Positions 44,738-52,818 of a stretch of 64,000 nucleotides of DNA are shown piece by piece. The notes under the pieces were generated by a model. It ran no database searches and had not been told where the DNA came from. It saw only the letters and a program-made list of their open reading frames with translations. Both the position numbers and the translations under genes were made by a program. This DNA comes from Oscillospiraceae bacterium. Lineage in GTDB: Bacteria; Bacillota; Clostridia; Oscillospirales; CAG-272. Positions within the stretch are counted from its first letter, which is position 1, and the number at the start of each line of letters is the position of its first letter. Where the stretch lies: the NCBI GenBank assembly GCA_015064585.1, contig SVRY01000011.1, positions 1 to 64,000 on the forward strand, written 5' to 3'.

Positions 44738-45340
44738 TTAAAGGTTCAGCAAGCTTTTCAGCACAGCCACGCATCCTTCAATACCAAGCACACCGCTGTC
44801 CAGAACAAGATCGTAATTGCGTAAATCGTCCCATTTTTTGAGGGTGTTGGCATAGTAATAATTGGCGCGCTTTTTATCGAATCTGCGTCTGACAGTATCC
44901 GCCTTTTCAGGAAAAATACCGTAAGAGACAATGCGCCCGGTTCTGGCTTTTTCATCAGAACAGCGAATGAACACATTCAGTACCCCGTCAAAATCCTTGA
45001 GTGCCTCACAAGCGCAGTGCCCGAGGAACACAGACGAGCCTAAGTTTGCAAAGCGACGGATCACCGCCTGCTCAGCCACATAGATATGCCCTTCTTCCAT
45101 AAGCATATCGGTATCTCCCGACGCCGCCTTTGCCATCACAAATACCGAGTAAAGAAAGCTGTTCGACACCGTTTCTTCATAATTTTCGATCTGATCAACA
45201 GATATCTCATTCTCTTTGGATACCTGCTCCAGAATCTCTCTTCCATAGCAGGAGATTCCGGTTTCTTTGGCGAGCCGACGGGCGATCTCTGTGCCGCCGC
45301 TGCCGTATTCACGTTCAATGGTAATATACTTGATATTCAT
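44738..45340 (-). CDS. Cytidylate kinase-like family protein
   Basis: A 200-aa P-loop kinase-like protein. ITIEREYGSGGTEIARRLA is a modified Walker A (GSGGTE), and RRFDKKRANYYYANTLKKW is a lid-like block. It belongs to the cytidylate-kinase-like family common in Clostridia. The true substrate is unknown. AAGGAG nine bases upstream supports the start. Confidence 0.85.
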   Translation of the reverse strand: MNIKYITIEREYGSGGTEIARRLAKETGISCYGREILEQVSKENEISVDQIENYEETVSNSFLYSVFVMAKAASGDTDMLMEEGHIYVAEQAVIRRFANLGSSVFLGHCACEALKDFDGVLNVFIRCSDEKARTGRIVSYGIFPEKADTVRRRFDKKRANYYYANTLKKWDDLRNYDLVLDSGVLGIEGCVAVLKSLLNL

Positions 45341-45371
45341 ATGACAAACTCCTTACTATAAAAATCATTTC

Positions 45372-46121
45372 TTAAAAAAGCAAAAGCAAAGACTCCAACA
45401 AAATGGGCATAAACAGTGCGGGCAAGAAATTTGCCACGCGGATCTTGGTAAAACCCAGCATATTCATGCCGATGGCAAAAATGACAATTGATCCGCAAAG
45501 AGACATCTCATTGAGTATTTTCCCAAACAGCGCTCCCGCCATCAAGTTCTCCATACCGCTGCCAGCAAGCCATGCAATCACAGTAATGATCGCTTGATAC
45601 AAAAATGTGGGAATGGCGGCAAACGCACACCCAATGCCAAAATTGGTTGCCATAAAAAAGCAGGTAATACAGTCAATCAGTGCCTTTGCCAGAATGGTGT
45701 CGTGGTCAAGGGAAATACCGCTGTTGATGGAACCGACAATTGCCATGGCACCCACCGAGAAAATCACGGTACAGGAAACGAATCCGTCGGCAAAAGAATG
45801 ATCCTTATCACCCCTGCCCATTTTTTTCTGCACCCAGTTTCCAAAGGTCTGCATCCCTTTGTCGATATTGATGAGTTCCCCAATCAAAACACCAAGCGCC
45901 ATAGCAACGATGCAAAGAATCACATTGACTCCCGCCTGCGGATATTTGAAATGGATCATGCCGTCAATGCCGATATACATTACGCACAAAGCCATCGCTG
46001 CCATCATACCGCTGCTGATGCGCTCAGGCACCTTTATCTTTCGGAAAAGTGCACCGGCTGTTCCGCCGATCACAACGGTAAAGAAATTCACAAGCGAGCC
46101 AAACAGGATAAAATTCTGCAA
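45372..46121 (-). CDS. DUF554 family membrane protein (YdfK-like)
   Basis: A 249-aa protein with about seven hydrophobic segments. The family block is evident: FGSLVNFFTVVIGGTAGALF at the start, ALGVLIGELINIDKG, SCTVIFSVGAMAIVGSINSG and the C-terminal KIRVANFLPALFMP. The start appears to be TTG 46121, because the family's first helix begins right there and no ATG is available. The function is unknown. Confidence 0.88.
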   Translation of the reverse strand: MQNFILFGSLVNFFTVVIGGTAGALFRKIKVPERISSGMMAAMALCVMYIGIDGMIHFKYPQAGVNVILCIVAMALGVLIGELINIDKGMQTFGNWVQKKMGRGDKDHSFADGFVSCTVIFSVGAMAIVGSINSGISLDHDTILAKALIDCITCFFMATNFGIGCAFAAIPTFLYQAIITVIAWLAGSGMENLMAGALFGKILNEMSLCGSIVIFAIGMNMLGFTKIRVANFLPALFMPILLESLLLLF

Positions 46122-46155
46122 AAAAACAACACTTCTTTTCCCTTAGAGTACTATA

Positions 46156-46184
46156 ATTTTATCAAAATCTTGCATTTCTGTCAA
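46156..46184 (-). promoter_or_regulatory. Promoter of the DUF554 gene
   Basis: On the minus strand TTGACA (46179-46184), 17 bp, TAAAAT (46156-46161). The leader would be only about 30 nt, consistent with the TTG start at 46121. Confidence 0.7.
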
Positions 46185-46234
46185 GTCTTCTTCATAAATT
46201 CGCAAAGGTTTTCCCTTTTTTAATTCCTCCAAAC

Positions 46235-46260
46235 AAAAAAAGCGGCAATGCCGCTTTTTT
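46235..46260. terminator. Terminator at the end of the SipW-TasA-like operon
   Basis: AGCGGC/GCCGCT stem with a 3-nt loop, extended by A and T runs on both sides. On the minus strand a seven-T tract follows. It ends the surface operon and the structured element before it. Confidence 0.9.
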
Positions 46261-46262
46261 GC

Positions 46263-46399
46263 GAGAAGGGTCTTTCCCTTCTCTTGGCAGTCTATCCCCT
46301 TGAAGGAACCGTTGGTTCAAACAGCAACACCATTGAGAATCATCCCGACAGTGGAAATGCAAGCTCCTTTAGACCGCCATGTAATCGCTCCTCACATGG
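46263..46399 (-). ncRNA. Candidate structured RNA element downstream of the surface operon
   Basis: The 315 bases between DUF554 and the last surface gene hold no credible ORF but several perfect stems. These are GAGAAGGG/CCCTTCTC (46263-46283), GAACC/GGTTC (46306-46318), CCATGT/ACATGG (46377-46399) and a long-range 9-bp stem, 46286-46294 with 46370-46378. In the long-range stem one pair is G-U on the minus strand but A-C on the plus strand, which favours the minus strand. The terminator follows. It matches no RNA family I know. It could be a 3'UTR, an attenuator or a small RNA. Confidence 0.5.
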
Positions 46400-46435
46400 T
46401 TATATCGGATGCGATGCCTTGGAAAAACAGTACGA

Positions 46436-46984
46436 TCACTCGCGTATTGCAAAAATCGAAACCGTCTCCCCTTCTATAATATAAAGTTCGTTTGTGTCCC
46501 CCGCCGTTTTATATTCGACGTAATGGGTCGAAGTGCCCCAATGGGGGACAAAATGTACTTCTGTGCCGTCTTCCTTTACGCTCAAAATGAAGCTAAGCTC
46601 GGTACAGTCACCGTTAAGCGCGTCTTTTCCGATCTGCGCTGTATTATAAGTATTACCGCCTGCGACCTGCACCACGCAAAAACCGGTGCTTGCCTGCCCC
46701 TTCTTGGTCATCACCACGCTGTGATTCCCTGCCGATAAACGCAGCGGCAAAGAAAGATCGATCTCGGCGCCGTTTACAGTGATATCCAGGTCATAATTGG
46801 CAGACACTACCTGATTGTTGCCGCCGTTTACCGAACCTGTAAAGTGCGCGTAGGCAGTTACACCCAAGCCCAAAATACAAATTAAAATCAAAACGATCGA
46901 AAACGTCAACCGTCCCATAAATGCCTTTTCGTGCATTTTTCCTTCCTTCGGAATGAAAAAATATTCTTTTATCAGTTCCCGCAT
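46436..46984 (-). CDS. TasA/CalY-like exported protein, last gene of the surface operon
   Basis: A 182-aa protein. A basic N-terminus is followed by one strong hydrophobic signal (LTFSIVLILICILGLGVTAYAHFTGS) like those processed by SipW. A compact beta-rich mature region of ~120 aa follows, starting NQVVSANYDLDITVNG. AAAGGAGG seven bases upstream sets ATG 46984. It follows the giant Hint protein after 108 bp containing the third double-hairpin element. It is a probable minor fibre or matrix component. Confidence 0.65.
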   Translation of the reverse strand: MRELIKEYFFIPKEGKMHEKAFMGRLTFSIVLILICILGLGVTAYAHFTGSVNGGNNQVVSANYDLDITVNGAEIDLSLPLRLSAGNHSVVMTKKGQASTGFCVVQVAGGNTYNTAQIGKDALNGDCTELSFILSVKEDGTEVHFVPHWGTSTHYVEYKTAGDTNELYIIEGETVSIFAIRE

Positions 46985-47031
46985 GCGGATCCCTCCTTTA
47001 TTCACAAAATGTATCCTTTCGGCAATCAAAA

Positions 47032-47083
47032 GGCATAAACCGGTTATGCCCTTTGGTTACCCCCCAACCCTTACGGGTTGGGG
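47032..47083 (-). repeat. Intercistronic double hairpin, copy C
   Basis: Hairpin 1 is CCCCAACCC/GGGTTGGGG (47062-47070, 47075-47083). Hairpin 2 is GGCATAA/TTATGCC (47032-47038, 47044-47050). It lies between the giant protein stop and the last operon gene. The same arrangement occurs at 52740 and 54969. Confidence 0.75.
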
Positions 47084-47092
47084 AGGGGGTTA

Positions 47093-50000
47093 TTAAATAG
47101 GCTGAACATCAACGTCAAAGTATATATCAATCAGAGCGAGAATATCGTCCCAAGTAATATATCCCTTGCCGACTGCAATCTTCAAATACTGTGCATTATA
47201 CAATTCAAAGGCTTCTTCAGTAATCAATCCTTCAAAATCTTCGTATGTATACAGTCCGTAAGTTGCAATATCCTCTTGTACCTTTTCTGCAGAATAAGTC
47301 ATCGTATCGGGATCGATATCAAAAATATTAAGCAGTTTGTCAAGATAAGCAGAGGTGGAGAGAACGTTGTTGGTAAAGCAGGTCAGGTGCTGATAAGAAA
47401 CCACTTCATAAACGCTTGTTTCTTCCATATACTGCTCAATATCAATCAGCGTAATCGACGTCAACGCATCATTATCTGCATTGACACCAACAAATTGATG
47501 TCCGATAAATTCTTTTGCATTTTCTGCAGTCAGCGCAATATACCTGTTCAAGGTAGCGTCATAGAATACGTGCTCACCTATGATCTTAATGCTGCTTCCG
47601 TCAGAGAAATACAGCTTTGTAATCAATTCGTTGCGAATTTCTTCGTTGTGGTTAACAATGTAAGCAACGGGAACGCTTTCAAAGGAACCGGTTTGATGAT
47701 TCCATACAAGCAGTTCTTCGTTACCGGTCAGCGAATCTACGCGTACCTGTGTACCGTCTGCGAGGGTTACAAGGGTGTCGGGAGTGACGCAGCCGCCACC
47801 ACTACTCGCCTCTTTCAAAGTACCGTTTACAAAATCACTATAAGAATACTGTTTACCATTCTTATAATCCGCATAATTGAATTGCCATGTCTTGCTGAAG
47901 GTTAAGGTCTTGCCGTTGGGGTCGGTAAATTCATAAGTCAGTGTAACAGTTCTTGCCGCAGTGCTTGTAGAAACATATCCGTTGGTAGAGCTAATTGTAA
48001 AGTACATCTTATTTCCGTCATTGTTAACAACAACGGGCATACCGTATATCTGCTTGGTGTCGTGAATATAACCGCAGGTCACCTTTAAGGTATATCCATC
48101 CTTGGTAGTTACCCAGTAATTATTGGTACCGTTCTGCTTGCCCGTACTTGTAGGAGTCAGCGTAGCAAGATCAAGAGTTACAGAATTGCCGGCAGAAGTA
48201 TAGTACTTGATCTTAATGCCCTCCAGTGCGGGAATCGCACAGCTCCAGTCGCTATTTTTACTCTTTACAACCAAAAGTGGTGTGCCGCCGGTGGTATCTG
48301 CTACTTCCGGTTCGGGGATACTGGTTTTGGTTGCTGTCAGAATAAAGTACACCGTATATATTGGCTCTCTATCACTTACCGTCAGAACATACTCGGTAAC
48401 CCCAGAAGCGGTCAGCGCGATCGGATTAGAAGTATCAACAGCCGCTCCACCCGCTATATTTACAGTATAGGTCAGATTTTCACCGTATTTTTGTACCAAC
48501 AGATTAGTAAAGCTGAATTGGTAGTCTTCGTTATCCAAATTGACCGTCAAGGTAGATTCCCATCTGTTATCGCTACTGTCAAACACGGTTTCAAACACGC
48601 GGTCAGCGTTCGTATCGTTAAAGGAAATTTTAGGGGATGTCACACCCTGAGCAAATGGTGCAAAGTCTTTTACATCTATAAAGTCATCGGACGTACCTTC
48701 GTCATTCTTGTAGGAATATACCTTTGCAGATGCAATCGTATTTTTTACTTCCACAACTTCATACGGTACAGTAGCTATATCGGTTCGGTTGTCTTTCACA
48801 TTGATTTCTGTGACTCCACTCACACTCTGAGGAATATACGCAAATCCCAAATTCAAGGATTCCTTTGTTCCATCACCATCAAGGTCATGCAGATACTCGT
48901 TTTTCTTTAAAGCTGCCCCTATGATAGACGATGCCTCCGATGGTACATACTGTTGATAGGACTCATTGATCCAGGCATCCTGAATCAAGGTTCCTTCCAA
49001 AATCAAGGGCGTAGAATTGCCGCTTTCATCACATTCAAAAAGTCCGCTAAAGCCCATCAACGTTTTAGAAGTATCGTGAACGGTAGCTTTGAAGGGTTTC
49101 TGAATCAGTGTCGCATTGCGTAAGGTCAGACTCTGTGCGGAAAGAGCATGAATATTGGCTGCCGCGCCGCCGCTAATGGTGGAACCGTCTACCACAAGAT
49201 TACCGGATCTCAGGAAGATAGCCGCTCTGCCGCCATGGATATAAGAATTGACGATCTTGCTGTTTCCGTCAGCCATTACTGCACTTCTGACATTACCGCG
49301 TGCATCGTTAGAAGAATCACTCGGTTTTGCAGTATTATCGTTGTCTTTAATTTGGTTATTATATATAATTGCATACGAGAAATCGGGGCAAATGATCTGA
49401 ACATTGTCAAGTGTTCCGTTTTTTAAAGTAACAAATCCAACACCCATGGCATCATACATCACGTCACTTTTTGCAGTCATCTTAAAGCCGTTTCCGTACA
49501 AGGTATAGCCGTTCGAAACTTCGATGGTATGCAAGTTGACATCATTCAAAAGAACAACATTATTTTTAGTGGCACTTACTGCAGAGGTAGCATTGACAGC
49601 ATCTACAACTTCAAGATCCAAAGTGGTAGGAGCGCAATAGTTATCATCTTGAATAGTAACTTCTACAATACCTGTGCCGCTAAACTGAATGGTGCCCTTT
49701 GTCCAGTCGGAAGTGTTGGCTGTGTAAGTGCCGGAAGCATTTCCCTGCGTTGTTTTAACGGTAACCGTAACATTTCCGATTGTCACGCCATCCTTGGCTG
49801 CAAACAGCGAGCCGAGGGCTACGGAGTTTTGATTACCTACACGGTAGAAATAATCGTTTGTAAATTTGCTGTCGAATTTTACAACAGAGTCGGGTTCTGT
49901 AACTGTAATGGTAATCGTGGTAGGAATACAGAAATAGTAGTCGGTGATCGTGATCGTAGCTGCGCCAAGACCGCTAAAGGTTAACGTACCTTTTGTCCAG

Positions 50001-52699
50001 TCGGTGAGGTCGGCCGCATAGGTAGCACCGGCAGTACTGTTCGTACCGTAAACGGGAGAAACGGTAACCTGTACGTTTTCCTGCTTGATGGTTATATCGT
50101 TCGCAATGCCCGCCGTCTTGAACAGTTCTCCGATGGTTACGATTGTACCGGTAGTAAAGCTATCTTTTGCACCATCATCCTTATCAAACTTTACAACGGA
50201 ATCTGCGTATTCTCTATCAAGGATAGTGATGCCTTCAAAAGCATAATCTTCACCGTTGTACACAGGAATATGCTTCACGCCCCAGCCGTAGCCGGTGAAG
50301 AGCTGATTGAAGGGCAGGTATACGATCTGCTTATCTTCCTTCAACACGGTTTCGCCGTTAACGGTTTCTTCACCCGCATCGGTGTGCAGATGCTGTTGCA
50401 AAACGCCGTCTTTTTCAACAATGTGATAGCAGGTCTTGGTATCGCCGGAAATCAGCAAAAAGTTTCCTGCCTTTTTCCAAGCATCACCGCTCTTGATCTC
50501 GTCAAGGCTGCCTTTCTGTTCCAAACGGCTGAACTGATGGTCGTGCGTGTAGGAAGCCGGTGAATTGGCAACCAGTTCGCAGTAGTAATAGTCATTCCAT
50601 TCACCAAAGTGTACGGTACAGTCTTTTGCATGGAATTTGGAGGTTTCGGGAACGGTGTAGCCGTTCTCATCGGTAATCATATTTTTGTTAGTACCGATCA
50701 TCATACCGCTGTAACGGTACCAGTAATACTGGTAGTTACCGCAAACGTCGTTATAAACGTCAATCTGTGCCGCCACATGGCAGTTGGTCATATGGGCATG
50801 CCCAGCACCCTGGAACATACCCACAAGACCGCCGCAGGCAACGTCCCAAGAGCCCCAAAGTGCTGTGATCTTGTTAGAATTGTCAATGGTAATATTGGTA
50901 AAGGTTAATTCATAGGTGTCAGGATCGTTGCTGTTACCGCCGATGCCCACGATACCGCCGTTACCTGTGTTATATACGCGGGGGTTGCAGTCTACGATCG
51001 CGATATTTTCAAACGCAGCATTCACAGCATACGCCGCAATCACACCGGTAGGCGTAAATTCGCCGTCGCTGGAGAAATTTTTGACGGTCAGGTTCTTGAC
51101 GGTACCTCCGTTTACATATCCGAAAAGACCCATTGCATCTTTGTAATGATTGGGAGTGCCGCTATATCCGTCATTATAATCGCCAAACATTTCCCAAGTA
51201 TTTTGGTAGAAGTTCGCAATGGTGTGGCCGTTTCCGTCAAAGGCTCCCTTAAAGGAGGAAACGCTGCTTGTCACCTCGCCGCCGCTCACCTTATCATAAC
51301 TTTTCTCACTGTTATAATAACCGATGGGATAGAAAATGAGGTCGGGGTTGTTTTCGGCTTCACTATCGCCGAGGTTGATATCGGAAAGGAGCTTGACGGT
51401 CTTACCAGCAAAGGAATCCGCTGTTTGACCGTTCATGCCGCCGACAATGGCACCGAAGGCTGCCAGCTGGTCGGCATTGGCAATGGTATATTCACCATTC
51501 TCGGCAACATACCAAGAATAGTCGAAATTGCCTTCCCACGCCTTTTCGGTATCAGCCACAATCGCTACCTCGGAGAAGGTAGCCATTGCCAGCGTAACGT
51601 CACCGGTGGCAGGATCATATGTAAAGTTATTGTGGGCATTGGGGGAATCGGTTACCAGGCTCATGGGATTGGAAACGCCCTTTTCCACATGGTAAAGCTG
51701 ATAATTGCCCAGGTTCAAGCCGGTCATGAGGGCTCTATCGATCCAAATGACGGCGGGAACCGTATTATCTTGGGCAATTCCCTCTACGTGTACATCCAAA
51801 GAACGCAAGATCTCATCCTTGCCCAAAACGACATTGGCTTGGCTTTCATCCATTTCCAAAACCTTTGCGGTCAGCTTTTTCACACCGGGCGCCAATTTAA
51901 CACCTGCCGGTACGGTAACACGGACACTGCCGTCTTTGTTTTGCATGGTCACGCCGCCTGCAGGCACTTTACCGTCGGCAGTGGGTGTAACGGTTGCCGA
52001 CATTTCGGCAGGCAGTTCCAGCTCGGGGAAGGTGGCATTTTCGTCATACTTATCGCCAAAGCTGTCGCTTTCCCAATTGAACTGAGTTGCCAAAAGATTG
52101 ATGGAGAATCCGTCGCCGATACTTTCGTTCTGATATTCATTGCCTGCGTCTTCCTGCATCTTCATTGCCACAGCAATGATGGTTTCGCCGGAAGTGTACA
52201 GGGGCGACTCTGCCTCTTTGGGAAGCAGTACGCCATCGGAAGAAAGATTGCCTTCAATCACGCCTACCAGAGTGGAAACGGGATTCAGATTCGCCAGCGC
52301 TTCTCTGCCCTTTAAATTTTCGGTGATATTTTCAATGTAATATACATCGATCACTTCGGCAAGCTTGCCGATCACACCTTCGGGATCAATGGTCATGCGG
52401 TAACGGAAGGCAAGGCTTCCTGCGTTCACGATCTTAATATAGCGAACCTCGGTATAGCCGGGCTCCCAATTATCGTATGCAAAGACCGCGCCCGCACTGT
52501 CATTTTCCGCATTGTTCCATTCGCCGCTTGTCATGTCGTCGGTCCAATACATCTCGATGTCCAGATTACCGGAGGTAATGATGTTGTTCGAACTGTTTGC
52601 ATTGTCGGTAAACCATGCGTAGGTGGTACCCATCAGCATGGAAATACACAGCACCAATGAAAGGACGCTGTATAAAAACGAGCGTTTTGTGTTTTTCAT
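47093..52699 (-). CDS. Giant SipW-type surface protein with C-terminal Hint (intein-like) domain
   Basis: An 1868-aa protein. The SipW-type signal reads LCISMLMGTTYAWFTDNANS, followed by a TasA-like domain (~25-250). A GLUG/beta-helix section includes FKGAFDGNGHTIANFY. Two ~104-aa Ig-like repeats start at DSVVKFD residues 833 and 937, each ending PTT plus a valine-rich strand. A right-handed beta-helix and low-complexity regions follow. At Cys1637, after SSGGG, a Hint domain starts (CVTPDTLVTLADG), with block-B His in IGEHVFYD and a C-terminal block near YQHLTCFTNNVLSTS. GAGGAG supports ATG 52699. No sortase motif is seen. Confidence 0.85.
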   Translation of the reverse strand: MKNTKRSFLYSVLSLVLCISMLMGTTYAWFTDNANSSNNIITSGNLDIEMYWTDDMTSGEWNNAENDSAGAVFAYDNWEPGYTEVRYIKIVNAGSLAFRYRMTIDPEGVIGKLAEVIDVYYIENITENLKGREALANLNPVSTLVGVIEGNLSSDGVLLPKEAESPLYTSGETIIAVAMKMQEDAGNEYQNESIGDGFSINLLATQFNWESDSFGDKYDENATFPELELPAEMSATVTPTADGKVPAGGVTMQNKDGSVRVTVPAGVKLAPGVKKLTAKVLEMDESQANVVLGKDEILRSLDVHVEGIAQDNTVPAVIWIDRALMTGLNLGNYQLYHVEKGVSNPMSLVTDSPNAHNNFTYDPATGDVTLAMATFSEVAIVADTEKAWEGNFDYSWYVAENGEYTIANADQLAAFGAIVGGMNGQTADSFAGKTVKLLSDINLGDSEAENNPDLIFYPIGYYNSEKSYDKVSGGEVTSSVSSFKGAFDGNGHTIANFYQNTWEMFGDYNDGYSGTPNHYKDAMGLFGYVNGGTVKNLTVKNFSSDGEFTPTGVIAAYAVNAAFENIAIVDCNPRVYNTGNGGIVGIGGNSNDPDTYELTFTNITIDNSNKITALWGSWDVACGGLVGMFQGAGHAHMTNCHVAAQIDVYNDVCGNYQYYWYRYSGMMIGTNKNMITDENGYTVPETSKFHAKDCTVHFGEWNDYYYCELVANSPASYTHDHQFSRLEQKGSLDEIKSGDAWKKAGNFLLISGDTKTCYHIVEKDGVLQQHLHTDAGEETVNGETVLKEDKQIVYLPFNQLFTGYGWGVKHIPVYNGEDYAFEGITILDREYADSVVKFDKDDGAKDSFTTGTIVTIGELFKTAGIANDITIKQENVQVTVSPVYGTNSTAGATYAADLTDWTKGTLTFSGLGAATITITDYYFCIPTTITITVTEPDSVVKFDSKFTNDYFYRVGNQNSVALGSLFAAKDGVTIGNVTVTVKTTQGNASGTYTANTSDWTKGTIQFSGTGIVEVTIQDDNYCAPTTLDLEVVDAVNATSAVSATKNNVVLLNDVNLHTIEVSNGYTLYGNGFKMTAKSDVMYDAMGVGFVTLKNGTLDNVQIICPDFSYAIIYNNQIKDNDNTAKPSDSSNDARGNVRSAVMADGNSKIVNSYIHGGRAAIFLRSGNLVVDGSTISGGAAANIHALSAQSLTLRNATLIQKPFKATVHDTSKTLMGFSGLFECDESGNSTPLILEGTLIQDAWINESYQQYVPSEASSIIGAALKKNEYLHDLDGDGTKESLNLGFAYIPQSVSGVTEINVKDNRTDIATVPYEVVEVKNTIASAKVYSYKNDEGTSDDFIDVKDFAPFAQGVTSPKISFNDTNADRVFETVFDSSDNRWESTLTVNLDNEDYQFSFTNLLVQKYGENLTYTVNIAGGAAVDTSNPIALTASGVTEYVLTVSDREPIYTVYFILTATKTSIPEPEVADTTGGTPLLVVKSKNSDWSCAIPALEGIKIKYYTSAGNSVTLDLATLTPTSTGKQNGTNNYWVTTKDGYTLKVTCGYIHDTKQIYGMPVVVNNDGNKMYFTISSTNGYVSTSTAARTVTLTYEFTDPNGKTLTFSKTWQFNYADYKNGKQYSYSDFVNGTLKEASSGGGCVTPDTLVTLADGTQVRVDSLTGNEELLVWNHQTGSFESVPVAYIVNHNEEIRNELITKLYFSDGSSIKIIGEHVFYDATLNRYIALTAENAKEFIGHQFVGVNADNDALTSITLIDIEQYMEETSVYEVVSYQHLTCFTNNVLSTSAYLDKLLNIFDIDPDTMTYSAEKVQEDIATYGLYTYEDFEGLITEEAFELYNAQYLKIAVGKGYITWDDILALIDIYFDVDVQPI

Positions 52700-52739
52700 T
52701 GTCTTACTCCTCTTTATCTTTGTTTTACGGTAAGCAAAG

Positions 52740-52799
52740 GGCATAAACCGGTTATGCCCTTAGGTTACCTCCCAACTCCCGCCGGGGGGAGTTGGGAGG
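52740..52799 (-). repeat. Intercistronic double hairpin, copy B
   Basis: Hairpin 1 is a perfect 13-bp stem, CCTCCCAACTCCC (52768-52780) with GGGAGTTGGGAGG (52787-52799). Hairpin 2 is GGCATAA/TTATGCC (52740-52746, 52752-52758). It is placed between the 693-aa and giant surface genes. Confidence 0.8.
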
Positions 52800-52818
52800 A
52801 GGATATCAATTGACAAAA

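Noticed and set aside
46248-46484. A 78-codon plus-strand frame in the gene-free stretch
   Set aside because: It begins inside the terminator hairpin, lacks a ribosome site, and runs across the structured RNA element and into the 3' end of an opposite gene.
51146-52315. A 389-codon plus-strand frame and others at 52792-53898 and 47078-47905
   Set aside because: They are antisense to the two large surface proteins, whose signal peptides, repeats and ribosome sites show which strand codes.
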